Of a DNA stretch of 64,000 nt, positions 55,179-62,970 are shown piece after piece. The position numbers and the translations under genes are program-made. The stretch is from Solihabitans fulvus (lineage in GTDB: Bacteria; Actinomycetota; Actinomycetes; Mycobacteriales; Pseudonocardiaceae): contig NZ_VUOB01000013.1 in assembly GCF_008386585.1 (NCBI RefSeq), forward strand, positions 1 through 64,000, read 5' to 3'. Each line of letters begins with the position of its first letter. The first letter of the stretch is position 1. A model generated the notes under the pieces. It was not told the DNA's origin. It saw nothing but the letters and a program-made list of their open reading frames with translations, and made no database searches.

Positions 55179-55985
55179 TCAGCGTCCGGTGAACTCCGGC
55201 TTGCGCTTGGCGACGAACGCCTCGACGGCCTCGCGGTGATCCGCGGTCACGCCCGCCTCGGCCTGCGTGCGGGCCTCCACGTCCAGCGCGCCGTCCAGCG
55301 GCTCGCCGGCAGCGGCCAGCATCGCCTCCTTGATCTTGGCGTAGGCCGTGGTCGGGCCTGCGGCCATCCGGCCGGCCAACTCCTGCGCGGTGGCCAGCAC
55401 CTGCTCGTCGGGCACCACCACGTTCACCATGCCGATCCGCAGCGCCTCCTCGGCCCCGACCGGCTGGGCGAGCAGCATCATCTCCATCGCCCGCCCGTAC
55501 CCGATCAACCTCGGCAGCGTCCAGGACGCGCCCGAGTCGGCCGTCAGCCCGACGTTCGCGAACGCCATCAGGAACTTGGCCGACTGGGCGGCGATCCGGA
55601 TGTCGCTGGCGTACGCGAGCGACGCGCCCGCCCCCGCCGCCGTGCCGTTGACCGCGGCGATCACCGGCTTGGGCATCGTGGTGATCGCCCGCACCGTCGG
55701 GTTGTAGTGCTCGTCGACCGTCCTCAGCGGCGCGGGGTCGCCTGCCTGCAACAGCGCCACGTGCTCGCGCAGGTCCTGCCCGGCGCAGAACGCCTTGCCG
55801 GTCCCGGTCAGCACGACGGCCCGCACCGAGCTGTCCTCGGCCGCGTCCCGCAGCGCTGCGAGCAGGTCCTCCTTGAGCGCGACGGTCAGCGAGTTGTACG
55901 CGTCGGGACGGTTCAGCGTCAGCGTGCGGACGCCGTCGACGTCATCGATCAGCAACACGGCTTCGGACTCGTTCTCGGCGGACAA
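55179..55985 (-). CDS. Enoyl-CoA hydratase/isomerase (PaaG-like crotonase)
   Basis: The 268-aa crotonase shows the CoA/oxyanion loops AFCAGQDLREH and NGTAAGAGASLAYASDI, and the active-site segment GLTADSGASWTLPRLIG near residue 140 that is typical of PaaG-type phenylacetyl-CoA epoxide isomerases. TTG 55985 is chosen since GGAGGG lies seven bases upstream; GTG 56021 is possible. The next gene encodes a PaaX-type repressor, which fits aromatic acyl-CoA metabolism, but no other paa genes are here. Confidence 0.87.
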   Translation of the reverse strand: MSAENESEAVLLIDDVDGVRTLTLNRPDAYNSLTVALKEDLLAALRDAAEDSSVRAVVLTGTGKAFCAGQDLREHVALLQAGDPAPLRTVDEHYNPTVRAITTMPKPVIAAVNGTAAGAGASLAYASDIRIAAQSAKFLMAFANVGLTADSGASWTLPRLIGYGRAMEMMLLAQPVGAEEALRIGMVNVVVPDEQVLATAQELAGRMAAGPTTAYAKIKEAMLAAAGEPLDGALDVEARTQAEAGVTADHREAVEAFVAKRKPEFTGR

Positions 55986-56069
55986 GGGATTCCCTCCGGT
56001 TCGTCGGTGCTGCTCACTCACTGCTGCCTACCCGATGTCGACCGCCCGATGCGGCGCATGAGATGCCGC

Positions 56070-56891
56070 TCACGCGGTCGACTCGGCGCGTCCGCCCCCG
56101 GTGAGGCAGGCGTCCACATACTCGTCGACGGCCGGCGCGAGGCGCGCCGTGTGCTCGTCGAAGAAGGCCGCGGCCGCGCGTCCCGGCCAGTCCTCAGGCA
56201 GCAGTTGGCGCGGCAGGCCGGGATCGCGGAACAGGAACTTCCGCCACGAGTGCAGCAGCCGCTGCGAGGCGCCGAACGCCTCGGCAGGCGCCGAACCGTC
56301 CACAGCGGACACCGCGGGCGCCCAGCTCGTCACGAACTCCGCGTAGTCGCCGCCGAGGGTCGCCAGGTCCCACGCCTTCGCCGCGAGCGCGGTGTCCGGG
56401 CCGTCGTGCTCGCCGTGGAACGTGCTCGCGGCCACCTCCTCGGCGGCCAGCAGGTCGGCCAGCTCCGGCGACGGCCTCGGCGCGACCCAGGTCACCGGGC
56501 CGAGCGAGCCGTAGCCGAGCAGTTGCAGCGAGGACGCCAGCCGCTCGCGCGAGTCGCGGCCGGGCAGCTCCTCGAGCACCACGACGTGCCAGCGGCCGTC
56601 CCAGGTGGACGGTCGGGTCCGGTAGATCCTGGCGGCGGCCTCGTCCAGCCGCCGCTCCGCGCGCGGGGTCAGCGCGTAGCCGGGGCCGTCCGGCAGGCGC
56701 ACCGGCCGGAGCCAGCCCTGCCGGACCGTGCGGGACACCGCGGTGCGCACGGCGGGCGCGGCGAAGTCGAGTGGTTCGAGCAGCCGGACCAGGGCAGCGA
56801 TCGTCGCGGCCCCACCTCGCGCACGGAGGTGCCCGCCGTAGACATCGAACAGCGCCGATCGAGCTCGCACGACGGTCGAGTCTGTCAGCAC
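56070..56891 (-). CDS. PaaX family transcriptional regulator
   Basis: The 273-aa protein has an N-terminal winged helix (VVRARSALFDVYGGHL, AVRTAVSRTVRQGWLRPVR) and the PaaX C-terminal domain (STWDGRWHVVVLEELPGRDS, SWRKFLFRDPGLPRQLLPED). PaaX represses phenylacetate degradation genes and is released by phenylacetyl-CoA in characterised species. The start is GTG 56891. It lies upstream of the PaaG-like crotonase on the same strand. Confidence 0.9.
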   Translation of the reverse strand: MLTDSTVVRARSALFDVYGGHLRARGGAATIAALVRLLEPLDFAAPAVRTAVSRTVRQGWLRPVRLPDGPGYALTPRAERRLDEAAARIYRTRPSTWDGRWHVVVLEELPGRDSRERLASSLQLLGYGSLGPVTWVAPRPSPELADLLAAEEVAASTFHGEHDGPDTALAAKAWDLATLGGDYAEFVTSWAPAVSAVDGSAPAEAFGASQRLLHSWRKFLFRDPGLPRQLLPEDWPGRAAAAFFDEHTARLAPAVDEYVDACLTGGGRAESTA

Positions 56892-57173
56892 CGAGCCGAG
56901 TGGACCAGCGCGCGGGTCCTCCTTGACCCGGTCCGAGTGGATCAGGTGATCGGGTCACGACACGGTGACGGTGCGACGCGGTCGTGAAAGCCTTTGCCGG
57001 GCAGTGATCCTGGCTCTGATCAGCGGTGGAACAAGATCCAAATGGTGGTTCGGGAACGTCCGAAAGATCGGTTCGGTTTCGCGGCTGAGTCTGTATGGGG
57101 GAGAATGGCGTCGGAACCGGCGGCTCTGTGGGCGTGCCGGGCGGGGAAGATTTCTGACGGAGGGAGCACGCTC

Positions 57174-57341
57174 ATGGCGGCCATGAAGCCCCGGACCGGC
57201 GACGGTCCCCTCGAGGTCACCAAGGAAGGGCGCGGCATTGTGATGCGCGTCCCGCTCGAGGGTGGTGGGCGCCTCGTCGTCGAGATGTCGGCGGAGGAGG
57301 CCAGCAACCTGGGCGATGCCCTGAAGGCTGCCGCCGGCTGA
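57174..57341 (+). CDS. DUF3117 small conserved actinobacterial protein (Rv1211-like)
   Basis: The 55-aa protein MAAMKPRTGDGPLEVTKEGR, then GIVMRVPLEGGGRLVVEMSA, is nearly invariant across actinobacteria. The mycobacterial homologue has been described as calmodulin-like, but the sequence shows no EF-hand that I can see. ATG 57174 follows GGAGGGAG. It is preceded by a 282-base divergent region and followed by a hairpin. The strong conservation of such a short protein suggests an essential structural or regulatory role. Confidence 0.93.
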   Translation: MAAMKPRTGDGPLEVTKEGRGIVMRVPLEGGGRLVVEMSAEEASNLGDALKAAAG

Positions 57342-57430
57342 GCCTGCGCTGCGCGGGTCGACGTCCGTCAGCATGTCGAAGGCCCGGAACACCCGGCGAG
57401 GGACGGCCCCACGGGCTGCCCGAGCCACCC

Positions 57431-57456
57431 GCCCCGGTTTCCTGCGAAGCCGGGGC
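57431..57456 (+). terminator. Terminator after the DUF3117 gene
   Basis: GCCCCGGTTTC pairs with GAAGCCGGGGC (one G-U type mismatch) around a four-base loop CTGC, about 90 bases past the stop. Confidence 0.75.
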
Positions 57457-57530
57457 ATCACTTCGTCGTTCGGCCCTTTCCCCGAGCGGCGATCACGTCA
57501 GCGCCCGCGTGGCGGTAGGAGGCCAGTCCA

Positions 57531-59036
57531 GTGCGCACCCCGGTGCCGACCGTACCCACCCCGACCATCGACGTGGAGGTGGTCGAGTCGGCGCGGCGTG
57601 GCGTGCCGAACGTTGTGTTGGCCACCCCGTCCAATGACGGCGGAGCGCCCGCGTTCGGCCCCGGCGGCGACCGGCTGTCCCAGGACTGGCTGCCCGTCGC
57701 CGGTGTGACCGGCAAGGCGGGCGAGGTCGCCGCGGTGCCCGGTGGGCGGACCTCCGACTGGGTGCTCGGCCTCGGTGACGGCGCGCCACGGGCCTGGCGG
57801 TCCGGCGGCGCGGCGCTCGTGCGAGCGGTCGACCAGCGCGCGAAGGCCGACCAGGCCGAGGGCCGCACCGTCCCGAAGGCGATCCAGCTGCTGCTGCCCG
57901 CCGATGCGGACGCGGAGCGCGTCGGTGCGCTGGTGCTCGGCGCCGCGCTCGGCGGCTACCGGTTCAAGGTGACCGGCGAGGAGCCCGCGCCGAGGGTTGG
58001 CACGCTGCGCCTGGTCGCGCCGGCCGGCGCCGACCTGGCCACGCTGACCGAGGCGGCGAAGCTCGCGCTGACGTCGGCCGCGGCCACCGCGCTGTCCCGC
58101 GACCTGGCGAACACGCCGTCCGACGTGAAGGATCCGGAGTGGCTGGCCGGCACGGCGGCCCGGCTCGCGGACCGGCTCGCCGGGCTCACCGCGACCGTGC
58201 GGGACGAGCGTTGGCTCGCGGAACAGGGCTTCGGCGGGGTGCTCGCCGTCGGCGGCGGTTCGGTGCGTCCCCCGCGCTTCCTCGAACTGAGCTGGAAGCC
58301 GCGCGGCGCGAGCGGCCAGCACCTGGTGTTCGTCGGCAAGGGCATCACCTTCGACACGGGCGGCATCTCGATCAAGCCCGCCGACGGCATGCACCTGATG
58401 CGCACCGACATGTCGGGCGGCGCGGCCGTGATCGCCGCGCTGCTGGCCGTCGCCGAGCGCAAGCTGCCGGTGCGGGTGACCGGGCTGGTGCCGTGCGCGG
58501 AGAACCACGTGTCCGGCACGGCCTACCGGCCTGGCGATGTGGTGCGGCACTACGGCGGGACGACCACCGAGGTCACCAACACCGACGCCGAGGGCAGGAT
58601 GGTGCTCGCCGACGCGCTGGCGTACGCGGTGCGCAGGCTCAAGCCGAGCGTGCTGGTCGACGTCGCGACGCTGACCGGCGCGATGAAGGTGTCCCTCGGG
58701 CTGCGCACCGGCGGCCTGTTCGCGACCGAGGACGAGCTCGCCGAGCGGATCACCGCGGCGGGCGCGCGGGTCGGTGAGGCGTGGTGGCGGATGCCGCTGC
58801 TGGACGCCCACGCCGAGGACGTGCGCGGCGACCTGGCCGATGTCCGCCAGTGCCCGCCGGGCCCCGGCGGCATCACGGCCGCGCTGTTCCTGCGCGAGTT
58901 CACCGGCGACCTGCCGTGGGCGCACCTGGACATCGCGGGCCCGGCCCGGTCGGAGAAGGTCTACGACGAGGTTGTGCCGGGAGCCACCGGTTTCGCGGCG
59001 CGGACTCTGGTGGAGCTCGTCGCCTCGTACGCCTGA
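57531..59036 (+). CDS. pepA: Leucyl aminopeptidase (M17)
   Basis: This cytoplasmic di-metal aminopeptidase has 501 aa. The C-terminal catalytic domain has GKGITFDTGGISIKP (metal Lys/Asp) near residue 280 and the family signature NTDAEGRMVLADAL near residue 350, with DVATLTGAM after it. GTG 57531. The 3' flank consists of the dispersed repeat, copy B. Confidence 0.95.
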   Translation: MRTPVPTVPTPTIDVEVVESARRGVPNVVLATPSNDGGAPAFGPGGDRLSQDWLPVAGVTGKAGEVAAVPGGRTSDWVLGLGDGAPRAWRSGGAALVRAVDQRAKADQAEGRTVPKAIQLLLPADADAERVGALVLGAALGGYRFKVTGEEPAPRVGTLRLVAPAGADLATLTEAAKLALTSAAATALSRDLANTPSDVKDPEWLAGTAARLADRLAGLTATVRDERWLAEQGFGGVLAVGGGSVRPPRFLELSWKPRGASGQHLVFVGKGITFDTGGISIKPADGMHLMRTDMSGGAAVIAALLAVAERKLPVRVTGLVPCAENHVSGTAYRPGDVVRHYGGTTTEVTNTDAEGRMVLADALAYAVRRLKPSVLVDVATLTGAMKVSLGLRTGGLFATEDELAERITAAGARVGEAWWRMPLLDAHAEDVRGDLADVRQCPPGPGGITAALFLREFTGDLPWAHLDIAGPARSEKVYDEVVPGATGFAARTLVELVASYA

Positions 59037-59040
59037 GCCG

Positions 59041-59199
59041 TCCACTTGTCGGCGACTCGGTTCGCCTACGACCTGGTTCGCCTACGACCTGGTTCGCCCG
59101 CGACCCGGTTTCTCCACAACCTGGTCGGTTGTCCACACGCCGCCGTGCTTCGGCCCCGTCGCCGGTGATCGCCGATAGACTGGCCAAGGGCACGGCCCC
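59041..59199 (+). repeat. Interspersed repeat, copy B (tandem tail plus core 59161-59199)
   Basis: After the pepA stop are about four 16-17-base units of the type ACCTGGTTCGCCTACG (59055-59125), a DnaA-box-like TTGTCCACA at 59129-59137, and the 39-base core. Tail, spacer and core come in the same order relative to the upstream stop as in copy A at the left edge of the window. The core could also open a 39-codon ORF (GTG 59166, VIADRLAKGTAP) that ends at 59284. Confidence 0.75.
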
Positions 59200-59280
59200 C
59201 GGTGGTGGGTGGGGTATGTCCTTGGGGCGTGGTGTTTCGCGGTTTGGCTGGGTTCGCGGCCTTGTGCGGCTGAGCCGGGT

Positions 59281-60189
59281 CTAGGTGCGAGTCGTGCGCG
59301 CGTAGTCGCGGAACGCGCGCACGGCCGGAGCCAGCGGGTGACCGGCCGCCCACACCAGGCCGATGGTGCGGGCGGCTCTTGGGGTGAGCGGCAGTTCGAC
59401 CACGCCGGGCAGTGTCGAGGGCTCCGCCGCCGGGAGCATCGCGACGCCGAGCCCGGCGGCGACCAGCCCGCGCACGGTCTCCGTCTCCTGCCCCTCGAAG
59501 GTCATCCTCGGCGTGAACCCCGCCTTCGCGCACAGCTCGTCGGTGATCTGCCGCAGCCCGTAGCCCCGTTCGATACCGACGAACTCCTCCTCGGCCAGCT
59601 CGGCGATCCGCACCCGCCGCCGCCCGGCCAGCCGGTGCGCCGCCGGCACGACCAACAGCAGTTCCTGCTGCCGCAACGGAACGTGCCGCAGGCCTGGCTC
59701 GCCGACCGGCAGTGGCGCGACCAACGCCAGGTCGACACCGCCGGAATCCAGCTGCGCCAACACATCCCGGTTGGACGACTGCACCAGCCGGAACCGAACC
59801 GACGGGTGCAGCTCGCGGAATCCCCGCACCAACTCCGGCACCAGCGACCGGCCGAGCAGGTGCAGGAACCCCAGCACCACGTGCCCGTGCTCCGGGTCGC
59901 TCTCCTCCACCGCCCGCCGGCAGCCGGCCTCGAGCGGGCCAAGCGACCTGGCGGCCGCGTCGGCGAGCTGCTGCCCCGCCCTGGTCAGCCGCACGCCCCT
60001 GCCGGACCTGACGACCAGCGGCGTGCCGAGTTCGGCACCCAGCGCGGCCAGCCACCGGCTCACCGTCGGCTGCGGCATGCCGAGCAGCTCGGCGACCCTG
60101 GTGACGTGCTGCTCGGTGGCCAGCGCCCGCAGCATCGCGAGCTTCGGGGCGACGGCGGTGACCAGGCGCTGCGACCTTTCATCCAACAT
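59281..60189 (-). CDS. LysR family transcriptional regulator
   Basis: The 302-aa LysR protein has an N-terminal HTH (residues about 16-60: LRALATEQHVTRVAELLGMP, QPTVSRWLAALG) and an effector domain (HVVLGFLHLLGRSLVPELVR to the C terminus). ATG 60189. It is divergent from an MFS exporter gene with 63 bases between; CGTATTG-GA-CGTATTG at 60210-60225 and the nearby AT-rich half-sites are possible binding sequences. It probably activates the transporter. Confidence 0.92.
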   Translation of the reverse strand: MLDERSQRLVTAVAPKLAMLRALATEQHVTRVAELLGMPQPTVSRWLAALGAELGTPLVVRSGRGVRLTRAGQQLADAAARSLGPLEAGCRRAVEESDPEHGHVVLGFLHLLGRSLVPELVRGFRELHPSVRFRLVQSSNRDVLAQLDSGGVDLALVAPLPVGEPGLRHVPLRQQELLLVVPAAHRLAGRRRVRIAELAEEEFVGIERGYGLRQITDELCAKAGFTPRMTFEGQETETVRGLVAAGLGVAMLPAAEPSTLPGVVELPLTPRAARTIGLVWAAGHPLAPAVRAFRDYARTTRT

Positions 60190-60252
60190 TGTATGAATGG
60201 TGCCACTTTCCCGTATTGGACGTATTGATCGGCCGCCCCTAGCTTCGGGTCC

Positions 60253-61581
60253 GTGGACTCGGACAGGGCACGGCTTCGGCGGATCACGTTGGCGGTCACG
60301 GCGGCCGGGCTGGCCGCGTTCGCGTTGCTGTACGCGCCGCAGGCCGTGCTTCCGCAGCTGGCCGCCGAGTTCGGGCTGCGACCGGGCGGCGCGTCGCTCG
60401 CGGTCAGCGCGGCCACCGGCGCGCTGGCGCTCACGGTGCTGCCGATCGCGGCCCTGTCCGAGGTGGTCGGCCGCCGGCCGGTGATGATCACTGCGGTGGT
60501 GGTCGCCGCCGTCCTCGGGCTGGCGCTGCCGTTCGCGCCGTCCTATCCGGTGCTGATCGCGCTGCGGGTGGCGCAGGGCGCCGCGGTGGCCGGGCTGCCC
60601 GCGGTGGCCATGGCCTATCTCGCCGAGGAGGTCGGCGTCGCCGGGATCGGCGCGGCGATCGGCGCGATGGTGGCCGGCAACAGCGTCGGCGGCATGTCCG
60701 GGCGGCTGCTGTCCGGCTTCTCGGTCGGGTGGCTCGGCTGGCGCGGCGCGGTCGCCGCCGTCGGCGTGTTCGGCGCGGCCTGTGCCGTGCTGCTCGTGAT
60801 CTGTCTGCCGCGCCAGCGGAGCGGACGTCGGGCCGCCCGGCGGACGACCTCGGTGCTCGGCGGGCTGCGCGCCGCCGTCTCGGACCCGGTGCTGCTCGCC
60901 CAGTACGCGGTCGGCGCGCTGGCGATGGGCTCGTTCGTCGCGCTGTACAACGTGATCGGCTTCCGGCTGGCCGCTCCGCCGCTGTCGTTGTCGCCCTCGG
61001 TCGCGTCGCTGGTGTTCCTCGCCTACGCCGTCGGCGGGGTGTGCTCCGCGCTGGCCGGTCGCGTCGCCGACCGGCTCGGCCGGGTGCCGGTGCTGCTTGG
61101 TGCGCTCGCGGTGACCGTGGCAGGCGCGCTCGTCACGCTGCCCGACGCGGTGCCGGCGGTCGCGGTCGGCTTCGCGCTGTTCACCGGCGGCTTCTTCGCC
61201 GCGCACTCGGTGGCCAGCGGCTGGGTCGGGGCGCGGGCTCCCGCGCACGCGCGGGGTCAGGCGTCCGGGCTCTACCTCGGCGCCTACTACCTGGGCAGCA
61301 GCACGGGCGGCACGGCCGGCAGCGCCGCGTTCGAGGCCTGGGGCTGGGGCGGCCTCGTCGCGGTGTCGGGTGGCTGGCTGGCCGTCGCGGCCCTCGCGGT
61401 GCTCGGCGCGCGCACGGCTCAGAAGTCGAGCGGCACGTCGATCGGCTGCCCGGAGGGGGCGAGCGTGGTGTCGCCGATCGTCGGCAGCGTCACCTTGCCA
61501 GCGGTGAGCCCCAGCTTGACCGACCGCACGTCCACCGGCACCTCAACGACCACCGCGATCGGGAAGGTCCCGCCGTCGTAG
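60253..61581 (+). CDS. MFS transporter (YnfM/CynX-like exporter)
   Basis: The 442-aa protein has 12 helices, with motif A-like LSEVVGRRPVMI after helix 2 and VADRLGRVPVLLG after helix 8. The family end is near ALAVLGARTAQ; the last ~45 residues (SSGTSIGCPEGASVV onward) are read from the antisense of the convergent lipoprotein gene, so the original stop seems lost. GTG 60253 with TAGCTT seven bases upstream. Regulated by the adjacent LysR protein; substrate unknown. Confidence 0.9.
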   Translation: MDSDRARLRRITLAVTAAGLAAFALLYAPQAVLPQLAAEFGLRPGGASLAVSAATGALALTVLPIAALSEVVGRRPVMITAVVVAAVLGLALPFAPSYPVLIALRVAQGAAVAGLPAVAMAYLAEEVGVAGIGAAIGAMVAGNSVGGMSGRLLSGFSVGWLGWRGAVAAVGVFGAACAVLLVICLPRQRSGRRAARRTTSVLGGLRAAVSDPVLLAQYAVGALAMGSFVALYNVIGFRLAAPPLSLSPSVASLVFLAYAVGGVCSALAGRVADRLGRVPVLLGALAVTVAGALVTLPDAVPAVAVGFALFTGGFFAAHSVASGWVGARAPAHARGQASGLYLGAYYLGSSTGGTAGSAAFEAWGWGGLVAVSGGWLAVAALAVLGARTAQKSSGTSIGCPEGASVVSPIVGSVTLPAVSPSLTDRTSTGTSTTTAIGKVPPS

Positions 61582-62837
61582 CGGACTCCGACCTGCGGGG
61601 CCTGCGTGCCGTCCGGCAGCGTCACCGAGATCAGGCTCCTGGTCAGTTCGGCGCCCGGCGCGACGGGCAGGTCCTTGCCCCGCACGCTGAGCTGAATCTC
61701 CAGCAACGCCCTGTTCGGCGCCGAGGCCAGCGCCATGGTGTGGCCGTTGGGCGAGCGGACCGGTCGCTGCCGGCCGAACCGGAGCGCGGCGATGCCCAAC
61801 TGCCCCTCGGTCGCGCCGGCCGCGGTGGTCGCGGTGATCTGCTGGGTCGCCTTCGGTGTGGTGGCCGTCGAACCCCTGCGCAGCAGCCCGGACGGCGGGG
61901 CCGGATCGTGGACGCCGGTCGCCAGCAGCATGCCCTGTTCGAGCGACTGCACGCCGAGCGTGTTGAGCATCAGCCTGTCCGCGGTGGTGCCGATGGGAAC
62001 GGTGTAGACGACGACGATGTTTCCGTTGGCCGGCAGGCGATCCGCCGGCAGCCGCTGGCGTCGGCCTGGGATGTCGAGGGACAGCTCCGACAGCTGCGGC
62101 GCCCAGCCGTCCCAGGTGGGCTGCTGGAACGCGCCCTGGTCCCGGCCCGGCGTCTCGACGTGCAGCCGCAGCACCCGCAGGGCGAGGCCGTTCTCGGGGC
62201 GCAGCGTGCCGTCACCGGTCTGGAAGGACTCCGGGCTGCCCGTGCCGAGGACCTGCGCGGACACCAGGTCGTCGCGCAGCAGTTCGTCGGTCGCCGTCAG
62301 GCCGGTGTGGTCGATCTTGTCGTTGTCCGGCAGCACCGCGAGGAAGTCCGGTCCGGCCTTGCCGCTGCGCAGCTTGGCCGGCTCGTCGAGGTGGCCGTCG
62401 GTGCGCACGAGCGGCCCGACCGGCGTGCTGAAGTCGCCGCTGGCCGGCACCTGAGGGGGCTCCACCTCCAGGCGCACCGCGCCGCTGGTCTGCCCGATCT
62501 GCTTGAGCGGCACGGGAACCCAGTCCGCCGCGAGCGGGCTGCCCGGCACCTGGACCGGGCCGCACCACAGTCGACTGTCCACTTCGGACTCCGCGTCGAC
62601 GCGGGCGAACCAGCAGCTCACCGGGTTGTCGCCGGTGCGCGCCACGAACCCGTAGTTCAGGGTGTAGCTGAAGTCCCGCTCGGCCTGCGTCTGTAGTGCC
62701 TGCGGGTCGACGATCTGTTTGCCGGACATGGTCAACGGCACGGCGGGGTCGCTGCGCGCCGGCGGGGTGGCGCAGCTCGCGACCAGCGCGAGCACCGGGA
62801 GCGCGGCCAGTAAGGCGACCGGCCTACGGTGTGACAC
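61419..62837 (-). CDS. Large secreted lipoprotein of unknown function
   Basis: The 472-aa lipoprotein has lipobox LALVASCAT with Cys near residue 22 and no membrane segment after it. The domain is rich in beta strands (SYTLNYGFVAR, NIVVVYTVPIG, RALLEIQLSVRG). I do not recognise a family. The start is GTG 62837. Its last 163 bases overlap the MFS gene tail on the other strand. Conservation in the glgM neighbourhood cannot be judged here. Confidence 0.78.
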   Translation of the reverse strand: MSHRRPVALLAALPVLALVASCATPPARSDPAVPLTMSGKQIVDPQALQTQAERDFSYTLNYGFVARTGDNPVSCWFARVDAESEVDSRLWCGPVQVPGSPLAADWVPVPLKQIGQTSGAVRLEVEPPQVPASGDFSTPVGPLVRTDGHLDEPAKLRSGKAGPDFLAVLPDNDKIDHTGLTATDELLRDDLVSAQVLGTGSPESFQTGDGTLRPENGLALRVLRLHVETPGRDQGAFQQPTWDGWAPQLSELSLDIPGRRQRLPADRLPANGNIVVVYTVPIGTTADRLMLNTLGVQSLEQGMLLATGVHDPAPPSGLLRRGSTATTPKATQQITATTAAGATEGQLGIAALRFGRQRPVRSPNGHTMALASAPNRALLEIQLSVRGKDLPVAPGAELTRSLISVTLPDGTQAPQVGVRYDGGTFPIAVVVEVPVDVRSVKLGLTAGKVTLPTIGDTTLAPSGQPIDVPLDF

Positions 62838-62970
62838 GGTTGGCCCCCACGGAGTCGGCGACGAAGCAGTCCGCTCTGTAAGAGGCGTTGACCAGGGTCC
62901 CCGGTTGCCCGCTCGGGATGGTGACCCGGGTCACGTTTCGGAAAAGTGCTGGTAGAGTGGGAAAAACCGC

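Noticed and set aside
55179..56891. A phenylacetate catabolic cluster
   Set aside because: Only one PaaG-like crotonase and a PaaX-type regulator occur; paaABCDE, paaK and paaZ are missing from the window.
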